DNA of 64,000 nucleotides, from positions 3,038,001-3,102,000 of the forward strand of contig OX387606.1 of the NCBI GenBank assembly GCA_947568835.1, given 5' to 3'. Position numbers and translations under genes: made by a program. Numbering within the stretch: the first letter of the stretch is position 1; each line of letters begins with the position of its first letter. The DNA is from Protonemura montana. Lineage: Eukaryota > Arthropoda > Insecta > Plecoptera > Nemouridae. Positions 35,901-60,269 of this stretch are shown one piece after another. The notes under the pieces are model-generated. The model had not been told where the DNA came from, ran no database searches, and worked only from the letters and a program-made list of their open reading frames with translations.

Positions 35901-38900
35901 CGATGATGACGGCGCACTTGCACAGCTGGTACGTACGGATCACTGCACCAGAGCCTTTCCATAGATCGTTCTAGTTTTGGTTTGCTCACTTGGATTTAGA
36001 ACCTTGGTGTACGCTTTCTTTTTGGGCATTGATCCACAAAATAAGTGTATTGCAACCAAAGAAGAATTTTTCGGATTTAACTGCCTATTCGTGTGTCAAC
36101 TATGGAAGTTATCCCATTTAGGCCAAACATAATAATTCAATTAATTAAAGAAAGCTAGCCACCGAATGTCTCATTCCCTGTGTTGCCAATGACGAAGTTA
36201 AATGTTGATGGGCGTTTGTTTCAGAGCGATGCCCGCGGCACAAACCACGAGCGGAGTCCGGGCTCACCTGGGTGGCGTCCGCCCCCACCTCCCGCCCCCC
36301 GCGTCTACTACTCGTACTTTGAGCAGCCACCGCCGCACGCAGAGTGGTCCGACCATGACGACAGGTAGACACACGACTAGACAAGACAGTCCAATTGATC
36401 TAAAATACACAAAAAACTCCTCTTATCAAATTGTTCTCACTTATAACAAAAGTGAATCCATTGGCTGGAAATTGATTCTTGAAGGGAAAATTATGATTTT
36501 TTGTCTTTGATTTTCTGGTCTTGTATCTTGCAACGAGGTACTTAAGCATTTTATTATTAGGAACACTAATAACCTCTCAAAAATTGGTGTGCAAACATTC
36601 TCCTCGTTCTCATCAAATGCACTTAAACTATCTCAAAAATTATGTGTACACTTAGCTCACTTGCTTAGAGCAACACCCGCGACAGGTGGAGATCGGGGTT
36701 TGAGTCCCCATTTAGAATCCCATTTTTGAGAGGTTATGAGTGTTCTAAACAATAATATACCCTATGCATTGCAAGCATTTGCAATTTAAAGTAGATTCCA
36801 CAGTTAGTATATAGCAATTTGTTATTGTATTTACAATTTGTTAAGTTAATTAGGCTTGTTAGCTAGTGGCCTTGCTTTATAATCTGAAAGCAGAGGCTGG
36901 AAAAGAATACATAATTAATTATTTAAAAGTTATAAAAGCAATGATAGATTAGACAAAGCTGGTTGTCATATTAGACTAAAAGCCAGCATAAGGTTCACTG
37001 TTGTCCCTCCTACACCAGGCTAGTTATATCACCGTGTCAAAGACCAACGGCTAACGACTAACATTCTGTGATCCACAGGTCGGAGCAAGATGCCGGGTTC
37101 CTGGCCAAGGCCAAGCAGTTGAAGCACTGCGCCGATCGCGAGGCTGACCCCACTGCGCAAGCAATGCAGTACCTCGAGGCGGTCATGTTCTTCCTTCTCA
37201 CCGGCAATGCCATGGAGCTGGAGAGCTCCGAGAAGACCCCATACACCATGTACAGAGACACACTCAGCCTCATCAAGTAAGTGCCGCAAATCGCCAGCGC
37301 CATTGCCAGTAAATTTTGAATCGAATTTAGAAATGTTTGGATCAACGGCATGGCAGAGACACATCAGGTTTTTCTTTTAAATTATTGAAACTGAAGCCAT
37401 GTTATTTGTTTCTTAGATCTATTTAGATCTATTTGTTATAAAGTTCTCCAGCTTTCACACAGAAGTCCCCAAGATATATACCTCAAGTCGCATAAAAAAG
37501 CAGTGTTCAGAAGCTTCGTCAGGCGATCTCAGCATCACCATGACTGCAACCTTTCATTTACCGTTGCGCCTTCTATGCTTGATAATATCGGGTTTTTTAT
37601 ACTTTTGACAAGAAAATGTCCCGTCTTAGATAAATACTAGTATAGCCATCACATGCAACGCAGACACTTCTTTTGTTTATTAGTTGAGATGTTGAGACAC
37701 AGTTCAATTTTTGGGCATGGCAGGTGGCAGTTGCAAAATATTGTTTTATATTGGCAATTATTCCCAATCTTGACACCTGATCACCTGTCTTACTGCGACT
37801 GAAGCTGGAATGTGTTACTTACCAATCGTTTGCACCAAAGTGCCTGGCATCGAACTGGCTTCGAACTTCAATCGCCGCTTGTTGTATCGTTCAAACTGCA
37901 ATGTAACGTGATCTTTTCAGGTACATCTCGTCCAAGTTTCGGAACCAGCCACCAAACTCCGCAAGCGCCCACATCGACAGCAAACTGGCGGTTCTCAGGT
38001 AAGCAAACTTTGCCGTTCTGTATCCTTGATGTAACCTTAGCACTAGTTTTAACAAGAACTATTTGAAATGGGTTTTGAATGCTAAGTGAAGAACAACAAA
38101 ATTTCCCAACGTTTCGTAACTTGTACCTGTTACTTTATCAAGGGTAAGAGCAGTCCTGACAATTTTCCGATAACAAAATAACCACATAAAATTATAACAA
38201 TCACCTTGTTCAAGCCTCCTATATGCATCTAAATAAAATAATCGGGGTCAATAACTCAAAAACTAACATATTTTGTATTTTCTAAAAGAAAATCCCGAAC
38301 AAAAACGTTACTGTTGGTTTTTGGCTGGCATTAAAAGAAGAATTTTAGTCCATAAAGCAAAATATTTGCTCATATTATATATATATATTCTTTTTGTAAT
38401 TGAGGACTTCAGTTTTGGTATTTTAAGTGGGTAATTAATATTATCATGTAACACATCGAAACCATGGCTGAGGATGGATGACTGGTGTTTATGTGGCCTG
38501 GGGTAGAACAGCCTCAGGCGATATTTTGCGGAGACCTGGTGACACAAAGCTAACACGTTCTGCGCTTGTTTACAGCCTCCGTTGCCAATCGCTGCTGCAC
38601 CTCAAACTCTACAAGATGATGGCCACGGAGGTCAAGGAGCTGCAGAAGACGGTCGCAGACTTCTGCCAGAAGGTAGCTAAACCTATTTCATTCTCCGTTA
38701 AACATTTTCAGCGCGCTCTCAAAAGTTGTCTTTTACTTCTAAATTCATCGAAAAGTTTGAAACTTTCGAGGTTTCAGCCGATTTCATTAGGAGTAGAAAA
38801 TTACATATTTGAGACTTCTGTAAGTTGGCTAAACTGTACACTCACGGCTTGTGCCTATCAATACCCCATACATTTCTTAAACACAGCTTGCAAATAATAC

Positions 38901-39886
38901 CTTTGGCGCATTTCGCGCCATAGAGCCAAATAATCATCATTAGTAGCTAGAAAATACCCTTGAGGTTAACAACTGGTTCTTGACTTTTTAAGCCTGGTTT
39001 GGAAATGATAAAAAATTAGTACCAAAGATATAAAGATCGTCATTAAAAAGGAAGGAACGTACTAAGCAGACTAAACCTTACGGGCACCGCATCTAACCGC
39101 CTGTCCCCGGTTTCCTAGCAGCCGGCGAGTGCAGCAGCGGCAGGCGAGGCGGGCAGTTCGGGCGGGCAGGGGACGCCGTCTGCACTGTCTCCCACCCCGT
39201 CCCCAGCGGGCTCTGTCGGCTCTGTCGGCTCCCAGTCTTCGGGCTACAACAGCGGCGAGCTGCGGGGAGGCGGCGGTGCGGGAGCAGCCGGCTGTGTGCT
39301 GGTGCCCGCCGTAGTTCACGCCGCCGCAACACGCCTCAGCGGGCATCTCAACGCGCTGACCGCCGCTCATGACTTCTGGGACCAGGCCGACGCTGGCGTG
39401 TTTGCCTGCAAGCATCCCGGTATGTCTCTTAAGTTGCTCTTTGTAGCTTGGGACTGAATGATGGGAGAGTCAGGCGTAAAAAAAGCTAAATGGTTGCAGT
39501 CAGGCAACCTACTGCCATTCAACTATTTATGTGGGCAATTTGAATCCAACTTTTCTGAGACTTATGACCAGGGTTCTTGTTAATTATTTCATGCCCATTC
39601 AATTGATATATTTTCCACCAGTGATTCCAGTGATTGAGGGCCGGTGATTCAAAGTTGCCAACTCCTAGAAGCCAAATGCTCTTGTTGCCATGTGATTCGC
39701 CCTCTGTTCAAGTGTCTACCCCACACTAACCGCCCCCCTTTTTGCGTCAATGCAGACTTCTTCGTGGATTTGGACCACTGCTTCGGGCCGTTGACCCTGC
39801 ACAGCTCGCTCGGAGACCTGGTGCGCTACGTGCGAGCTGGCATCAACCGGCTGAAGGCGGCTGTCTCCCCGGGCTCCCGGTCGTAA
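17927..39886 (+). CDS. lilli: AF4/FMR2 family (Lilliputian-like) super elongation complex scaffold
   Basis: Twenty exons chain in consistent phase: 17927-17982, 21549-21675, 23207-23575, 23709-23762, 23855-23956, 24415-24463, 27390-27501, 27936-27987, 28165-28253, 30966-31193, 31630-31870, 32735-32873, 33356-34415, 35811-35928, 36225-36364, 37079-37276, 37921-37998, 38576-38672, 39122-39419 and 39756-39886 (TAA). The product is about 1,245 residues, within the family range. It is a nuclear, largely disordered scaffold that bridges P-TEFb, ELL and AF9/ENL-type YEATS proteins to stimulate Pol II elongation. The N-terminal cyclin-T docking region, ELL-binding motif, Ser/Asp-rich region, AF9-binding strand and C-terminal homology domain all appear in the expected order. 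Exons 2-20 are well supported. Exon 1 (MGAFYQGG...) rests on an ATG, a donor and the right phase; a competing first exon lies at 19681. Arthropods usually have a single family member, hence the lilli symbol. Confidence 0.87.
19681..19706 (+). CDS. lilli: Alternative candidate first coding exon of AFF
   Basis: ATG gives MKRLKTKP plus two bases, then a strong donor TCG|GTAAGT. Its phase also fits the exon at 21549 and would give a basic N-terminus ([14 protein letters not shown]), similar in character to the Lys/Arg-rich starts of vertebrate AFF proteins. A short uORF (METVDGT) ends in the TGA that overlaps this ATG as ATGA. Confidence 0.35.
20973..20984 (+). repeat. Poly-G tract, 12 nt
   Basis: An uninterrupted G run in AFF intron 1. 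Confidence 0.95.
21549..23956 (+). CDS. lilli: AFF exons 2-5: P-TEFb and ELL docking
   Basis: Exon 2 carries a charged helix ([12 protein letters not shown]) and APLFGAPVR. Exon 3 continues [20 protein letters not shown] and HVKQLLED. Together they match the vertebrate AFF cyclin-T1/CDK9 docking segment (PLF-x-EPY-KV, then R-x-Q-x-x-LG-N-Y). The rest of exon 3 is Pro/Ala/Arg-rich. Exons 4 and 5 read VESILK, then [15 protein letters not shown] and ESKFTF, the counterpart of the ELL-binding motif (EILKEMT, PPLTAIHTP, SKFPF). Introns here are only 92-133 bp between exons 3, 4 and 5. Motif matching is from memory of the family. Confidence 0.85.
21815..21925 (-). repeat. tRNA-derived SINE with near-intact cloverleaf
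   Basis: On the minus strand 21925-21853 is exactly 73 nt. It folds with a seven-pair acceptor stem (one G-U), a four-pair D stem, an anticodon stem (one mismatch), and a T arm with loop TTCGAGT (one mismatch). The anticodon-position triplet is TGA, but base 33 is G rather than T, so it is a tRNA-like SINE head rather than a working gene. The tail (TTTTTGAGACGGTTATAGTGTTC) matches the copies at 36.7 and 48.5 kb. Confidence 0.7.
22199..22222 (+). repeat. Poly-G tract, 24 nt
   Basis: An uninterrupted G run in AFF intron 2. Confidence 0.95.
24635..24657 (+). repeat. Poly-G tract, 23 nt
   Basis: An uninterrupted G run in AFF intron 6. Confidence 0.95.
25643..25659 (-). repeat. Poly-C tract, 17 nt (poly-G on minus)
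   Basis: An uninterrupted C run in AFF intron 6, at the start of a CpG- and pyrimidine-rich stretch. Confidence 0.95.
27390..32873 (+). CDS. lilli: AFF exons 7-12: Ser/Asp-rich activation region
   Basis: Exon 8 encodes [17 protein letters not shown], the counterpart of the conserved DDLKLSSSEDSD motif. Exon 10 holds alternating Ser/Asp/Glu runs ([17 protein letters not shown]), a Pro/Ala/Glu stretch, then KPRWNLM, matching the AFF tryptophan motif (KWQLDNWL). Exon 11 follows with YYIKTED and further [20 protein letters not shown] and [11 protein letters not shown] blocks. Exon 12 is basic, with [14 protein letters not shown] at its end. Acidic-serine tracts of this kind are known CK2-type phosphorylation and transactivation segments in AF4 proteins. 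Confidence 0.82.
29934..29956. promoter_or_regulatory. Three alternating CAGGTAG heptamers
   Basis: CTACCTG, CAGGTAG and CTACCTG recur every 8 bp with alternating strand. CAGGTAG is the known Zelda/TAGteam heptamer of insects, also similar to some E-box sites. The site lies in AFF intron 9. Function is inferred only. Confidence 0.4.
30182..30272 (+). repeat. 20-bp minisatellite, about 4.5 copies
   Basis: The unit CTGCCCCCGCCTGTCCTCCT repeats four times exactly plus a partial copy that runs into GCCGCGCCGCG. It lies in AFF intron 9, close to the end of the CpG-rich block. Confidence 0.95.
31882..32365 (+). mobile_element. LINE (non-LTR) reverse transcriptase fragment
   Basis: A frame reads [19 protein letters not shown], then [11 protein letters not shown] with the YADD catalytic box, then [15 protein letters not shown]. 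After a frame change, [12 protein letters not shown] is followed by an in-frame TAG where Trp is usual, then [19 protein letters not shown]. This is the palm/thumb region of a Jockey/I-like element, truncated at both ends and decayed. It starts 11 nt after the AFF exon 11 donor. Confidence 0.85.
33356..34415 (+). CDS. lilli: AFF exon 13: basic region and AF9-binding strand
   Basis: This large exon of about 353 residues opens with an AT-hook-like [10 protein letters not shown], followed by a long Lys-Pro-Glu run (KEPKP and KPVKEAKP units). A charged segment and a Gly/Lys patch ([14 protein letters not shown]) come next. Then [13 protein letters not shown] corresponds to the AFF strand (PLIVKIDLNLL) that pairs with AF9/ENL. 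The end holds about 3.5 copies of a 14-residue repeat ([14 protein letters not shown] type, 34144-34290) and a bipartite-like KKRRKREDK. The repeat's codons (AGA, AAA, GAT) are AT-richer than the rest of the exon. Confidence 0.85.
35811..39886 (+). CDS. lilli: AFF exons 14-20: C-terminal homology domain
   Basis: Exon 14 is a basic-Ser stretch (GRKHKRSRQ). Exons 15-20 form the conserved helical C-terminal domain used for AFF dimerisation: [82 protein letters not shown] Ser/Gly/Pro loop follows ([15 protein letters not shown] and onward), then [14 protein letters not shown] and [15 protein letters not shown], ending [12 protein letters not shown]...SRS*. All exon phases agree. The acceptor before exon 19 is a tandem TAGCAG, so one Gln may be included or skipped. 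Confidence 0.9.
36548..36592 (-). repeat. Inverted SINE tail fragment
   Basis: TTATTAGGAACACTAATAAC and CTCTCAAAAATTGG are the reverse complement of the tail of the adjacent plus-strand SINE (TTTTTGAGAGGTTATGAGTG and onward). The two form a head-to-head pair about 130 bp apart. Confidence 0.5.
36645..36810 (+). repeat. tRNA-derived SINE
   Basis: The tRNA-like head contains TTAGCTCACTTGCTTAGAGC, then GGTGGAGATCGGGGTTTGAG (B-box). The tail is GAGAGGTTATGAGTGTTC, then ATGCATTGCAAGCATTTGCA. It is the same family as the copies at 21.9 and 48.5 kb and lies in AFF intron 15. Confidence 0.65.
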
Positions 39887-41856
39887 TCCGGGCCGCGCGA
39901 CCAGTTTTCCCCAGCCGAACGGCGACTTCTCCCTGCAGATAGATAGCTTGTACGTTAACTAGGAATCGAATTGTAGGCAGTGTCCAAAGTGTAGGTGAAA
40001 TTGTGAAAGTGGGTGCGGAGAGGTTTGCAGCGCGGCTTACCGAGGGGAGAAAGATTTGCGATTCTGACGCGCCTTTCTCGTCGCCGTAAGTTGCCCGGCG
40101 CTTCTCCGTCTCCTGAATCTAAATATACTTATTTTAGATGGCGATAGACTGACCTGAGTTGAGCAAGCAATGAGGACCCCAGCAATATGTTGTGTTACAT
40201 GCAATTATGACTGGCTCTATGCAAGTTTCTCCAGTGTTTCTTTTATACCGATAACCGTGTGTGCGTGTCGATGCAGACTGGGTTAGTGCCCGATGGCTGT
40301 ATATTTTTGTATATACCAGCGACGTTACCAGGTTTTTATTTATTGTACTTACCGCGGCTCCAAAGCTCAGCGGCAGCGGTCGTACAGGCCGGGTGAAAAG
40401 TGTCCTTTGGGCGTCAACTATGCGCCAACACTACTACCAGAAGAAATACCATTATATTAATACACATCCCATGGGGATAGAAAATCGTTTCACAAATTTA
40501 ATATGCATTAATTTATTATTATTATTATTATTATTACAATTATTATCTATTATTATTACGATAATATATTAAAATATGTAAATAAATTATATTATGCAAA
40601 ACATAAAATTAGTGTTCTGATAATGTTAGTGTTACCCTTCCTTTATGTAGCATGCATGGCTCAAGTGGGTCCACAGTATGAATTGGAAATCAATTCCAAT
40701 CATACAATTATTGATTAGTGGCCCAACCAATGAAAAGTAATAAGCCCGTTCGGGTTTCTTTCCAGTTCGTTCCATCGTTGAGTGTACAGGTTGTTCCATA
40801 TTCATTCAATTTTTATTCATTGGCTTTCAGCAAGTGGAAGAATGTTAGTTTGCATTTTATTGTATTATAATTGTTTTTAAATACATTGCTTAAAGGTCTC
40901 ATGTTAAGTACATGGTACATGGTATGTCGTAAATGGAAGGCAAAAACTCAAATGACGAAGGAAAAATCTTTTCCAATTGCATCACATCATAATTAGAAAA
41001 AATGTGGGGATTGGAAAACTATTGTGTTGTATTATTATTGTCGGCTGGTAAGTAAAGGGACTTTGTACGAACTTTCATGTGTAAAGCCAAACAGCAAGTA
41101 ACAATAATCGCAATTTAGGAATGAAGCTAACATTTTACAGCAAGTAGGACGCAGAACTCTGCACAGGCCATTTGGTGTGGTTGGGCACTATTTATTAGTA
41201 GCTGTGAGTAGTGATACAATAATAGTATTGTTTGTAAATAAGACAGAAAGGAAGCATTTTTATGAAAAACTTTGGTTGGACTACTGGAACGTCTATGTGA
41301 ATTTTGTGCCTTATTCATTCATAACTAGCAGGTACGTCGAGGATTTTTAAATTAAAGTTGGATTACGATGCGTGAATTTATGACCTAACGCCATCTGTCG
41401 GTCAATTGTATGAAGTTTATTTGGCAACCCTGTGTTCTTCCGGTGTCATGGTTGCATCCTGTACAGTTTTCCTTATTCCGTATACCTTTTTTTTCACTGA
41501 TTTCTGGGATTTTCCTTCTTGAATCGGTATTTACAGATAACTAGTGGACACGCGAAGTGATGTTTTTTCCGTGAAGCTTATTAAATGGGTGATATAAAGT
41601 GATATAAGATATAAATCTGTAACATAACCCTACCTCGTTTGTGAAGGTGCCAGCTAACAGGTGCAAAAGAATGAAACAAGTGTTTGTTGACACGGTGATC
41701 CTATATGACAGTGAGATAAACATTCTTCAGTGCTGACCAGCTGATTATGTACACGGTGTTATGACCGTGAGCTGGGCTTCACAACTTCTTCGTGCCAGCG
41801 GGGAAGTAATGACAGAAAGAAGACAAAGACCTCCGTATGTGGTTGGAAGAGAGTAG
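39887..41856. other. AFF 3' UTR and Btk29A upstream region
   Basis: The first part is the AFF 3' UTR; AATAAA at 40581-40586 is a likely poly(A) signal about 700 nt after the stop. The rest is AT-rich and leads to the Btk29A start. A segment near 41390-41460 (CGCCATCTGTCGG, CTTCCGG) resembles arthropod promoter-proximal motifs, but no transcription start can be placed. Confidence 0.4.
40512..40537 (+). repeat. (TTA)n microsatellite
   Basis: About eight TTA units, followed by further imperfect ATT repeats, in the AFF 3' UTR just before its likely poly(A) signal. Confidence 0.9.
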
Positions 41857-56634
<14,778 letters not shown>

Positions 56635-57330
56635 CTCTGTGTCTTCTGCGCCAGCCACCCTGCGGTGTTGGAGGAGGTATGTAACCAAGCTTAGCGTAAC
56701 TTAACCTAGATCCTCGAGAGGGTGGTAGGGAAATTGCCTGTGCTTCTAATTGCTGGATCACATTGGTAAGATTTTTTTTTTATATTATTCATGTCCAGTA
56801 CACCCAAAAAGCAAAAGAAAAAGGCTCCAGGAAGAGAAAAGAGAAATGGAGAAGAGGGGAGGGAAGGGAAATGGGGAAGATAATATTAATGTTTTTATAT
56901 TATTTGGCTCGATTGCAAAAAGACTGACTAATTGGTGTGGGAAAGAAAAGTAAGAGGGGAGTGCACAAATTGCTGGAGACTAAAAAAATTAAAAGCTTTG
57001 CATGGTACATCAGCGTTTGCCTTTGTCACTTACAAGAGTATTCTGTACTTTTTTCCTTTTTCACAACAATTATCCAGCTTTTTGCACCGATTGAGTTGGT
57101 TACTTGCGCAGGTACTGGCGCTGTGCTATGCCTCGCTTCCGCGCCGCCGCCGGCCTGCGCAGACTTCCCGTTCTCCACGGTCGTCGGCTTCCGTTACCAT
57201 ACCGCTCGCCCTCGAGTCTACCGCTGAGGAGCGATAGCTACGTAACTGCATTCGTCCTCGGAAGCAACGTAACCTCGGTTCCCGAGCCTCCATCGTACGA
57301 CAGCCGCTTTGATCCTGTGATTACCGCGTG
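56635..57330 (+). other. Possible spliced 3' UTR of Btk29A
   Basis: After the stop the exon continues to 56676, where GAG|GTATGT is a strong donor. A GC- and CpG-rich island begins after TTGCGCAG at 57112 and runs to about 57330, unlike the AT-rich DNA around it. The simplest reading is a 3' UTR intron (56677-57111) and a last noncoding exon. An alternative is an unrelated small exon. Confidence 0.4.
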
Positions 57331-60269
57331 GCTACAGTGTTCAGATACTTTACACCACATTTTATCGCAATCAGAAGTTAATTATTTTTAATTAGTCTCG
57401 CAAATAATGTTTGTTGGATATTTCAAGTTCTATGGACTACGGCCTAGCATTGGCCAAGGACTGAATGTGTGTCAACCAAAACCTGGAAGAAACAGCTTCG
57501 CTGGTAGAGTCAAGAAGTGATACCGAGACAGTATATGAGTTAATCTATACATTCCTGCGCAAGCATTCTTCGTGGCGTTGCCCGCCATGTAAGCATCCAA
57601 CGCGTTGGGTTGGAGTGAAAATGAACTTTGTGGTTGGCATTTTGCCAACGATGGTGCGACGAGGTCAGGCTGTTAGACAGTGATTGGTCCAACAGCCGAA
57701 GTCAAACGTCGACAAAGATTGCGGCTGCAAAGGCCGAGGGAAGACACGTATCTTGTAAACATGGGAGTGTACGACGGACTCGCAAATGCGATACATTCCT
57801 GAAAGTGTTGTGCCCAAGAAGAGAGACTCATAGTGATGTCAGGAATCTTAAAGCTAGCAGTCAACTGGTTCCTACGTAGCCGCTGTGATACCCTCGGTTG
57901 CCGTCTCGCAAATATATGTTATGCGTATGTCTGGAATGAGAGGGTGGTTTTATTGTTGCCCTGCCTTTGTTGAATCCAAAATTATTAAAATTTTCCTCAA
58001 CAGATTTTTGATCCCACTAGGCTAATTTTGTAAAGCGTCTGTCCTATCCCTACATCATCTCGTTTTCTTCAAAACCTAAGAAGCAATTTTTTAAGTGCTG
58101 GCAATTACAGTAAAGGGTGTTTTTTCATTGGGGAAGTTGGGCAATAAACAACAAAAATGTGTTCGCAAATTTTGAAAGATAAACTATATCTTATTTAATT
58201 TTACACAATGTTCACATACAGTGAATACCTCTTGAAAGTGGTTCGTTATTCTGACAAGATAAGGAACTTAACTAATGGCAGGTTTTTATGGGGGATTTTA
58301 TTTTGGGCAGTGCTTGGAACAGATATTTTTTGGGGCAGTTAATGCCTTGCCTTTTTTTACTGGCTCAAGTCGTGGTTTACTTGTTAACTTGGCAAATTCT
58401 GCAAAAGTAATTGCTGTAAGAATTAACTAATTGCTCACAACGCTTCAACGTTATGTTGGAATAAATTTGTGATTGAATATGTACTTTAATTATGTAATAT
58501 CAACAGTGGGTATATGTTTTATTTAGCTTCATCTTGAAAACCTGCCTAACAGGTCGAGGTAGTTGAAATGACTATTTCACATGTTCATGTTTTTATAAAA
58601 ACTGACATGGTCTACACATTCCAATGTATCCTATTGACCAAATAAAATACAAATAAACAAGCTGGAGGGTGGCTCTAGCAATAAAGAGTGAACGTACAGT
58701 GGGTTGCTGAGCTGTGAATCAAAGTGGAGCAATCACATATTCTGCAACACACCCAGACAGTTTTCCCCATTTTAAAATACAAATTTTTTAGAGGAAAAAT
58801 TATGTTTAATTTGTTATCACATGACATACCGAACAACAAATTATTTTTATAACCGGCTCGGTTTTTTCTTTAACTGACACATAGGAAACAGGTTATAGGA
58901 CATAGGTTTGTGCACCCTATCTATGGTCTTTGGGTTGTGCTAACCTAGAAATACACTGCTGGTTAGAGCGTAATTATATCGACGGAGTGTCCCCCATCTG
59001 TCCAGGAGTGTGATTGTTTGGCTTTTCTTCAAAATCAAATGATATCGATGTCACTAAAGTGATCAATTGCACTCCTAGACCATTGACAGGGCCAGGGGTG
59101 GACTGGCTAAAAAAGGCAATCAATGCTAGTCACAAGTCAAACCCCCACCCCCCATTATTTACGATGGAGAATTTTCAAAAAGTTTTATGAGTCCAAGAAG
59201 TCCAGAAAGAACATTTTGAATAAAGGTCATGATTGTGGAGATTTTTTTTCACACTCTGAAGAACTACACAGTATACTCAGCCACTCAGGCCCCTGAAGCT
59301 CATATTAAAAATGTAAGACATCGGCTAAGATTTTTTCCATAAACCAATGAGCAGGTTTTTTTGGGTTTTCAAGAAAAGTTAGGAGGTCTTGACGTGGTAT
59401 TCAAATACACAATAATTGACCGAAGAGGCCCGCTGGTGTGTAACTATTTCAACTTTCCACTATAACTTCTGAAGATTTCAAGGCGTTATAACGTCTTGAC
59501 TCTACACTATAGTGTAGAGTTAAATAAAGATATTTAAATCATTTATCGCCTCTTTTTTTTATTTATTTTTCAACAAATGTGAACTGCAAAAACCTTTTTG
59601 ACAACCTACAATACAATATAAACATAAAAATAATTAAGATTATTTTAGTTGCATAACTAGGTATTCTTGGGCCCTAAAGTAGGGCCAATACTCATTTGCC
59701 TAGCGTTTGTGTTCGTATCTTCTTGTTGGATATTTCATTTTACTGATTACAGAAAATTATCCTTACAAGTTTAATTTAATTGAGAAACAAATTTAAATTC
59801 GAGAGCAAAAATGCAGTCCACAGAACAGATATGCTGCTGTTCATAATTCAAGTAAAAAGCACTCGGTGATCTTACGAGCGGACGCTTTGTTCAGCATACT
59901 CAGTTTTAGTTGGTAAATATTACCAAAAATATAGGAGTCATAGCAGCTTCAGGCAGCTTCTCCTCCTTTATCTTAATAATCATTCCATCTGCCATCTGGA
60001 AAATAGATTACTTTAAAAAAATAACCACGAGCCTTCGTTCCTAACTAACTAAATAATAAATCTTATTGTTTAATCTTAATTTCAATTGCTTGTTACTTTT
60101 AGGGTTATAATATGGTTACAAATCTACAGGAGGCAAACTTGCTCAACAGTCATGAAGCTTTTTATTTAACTCATTTCAAGAGTGTTAATAAAAGTATAAT
60201 TTTTAAGAAAAATTCTAATGGATCGATCTATACCTCGGATGTAAGCATTAGTAATCAAAGTCCTCTGTG
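57331..60269. other. AT-rich intergenic region
   Basis: No exon is recognised. Possible poly(A) signals for Btk29A occur near 58143 (AATAAA) and 58641 (AATAAA). Two adjacent palindromes lie at 59480-59520. CpG is sparse (one in 58141-58200). Confidence 0.45.
59480..59520. repeat. Two adjacent palindromes
   Basis: An 18-bp imperfect palindrome (AAGGCGTTATAACGTCTT) is followed one base later by a perfect 22-bp palindrome centred on CACTATAGTG (59499-59520). Either could form a small cruciform or be the scar or terminus of a mobile element. Confidence 0.75.
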
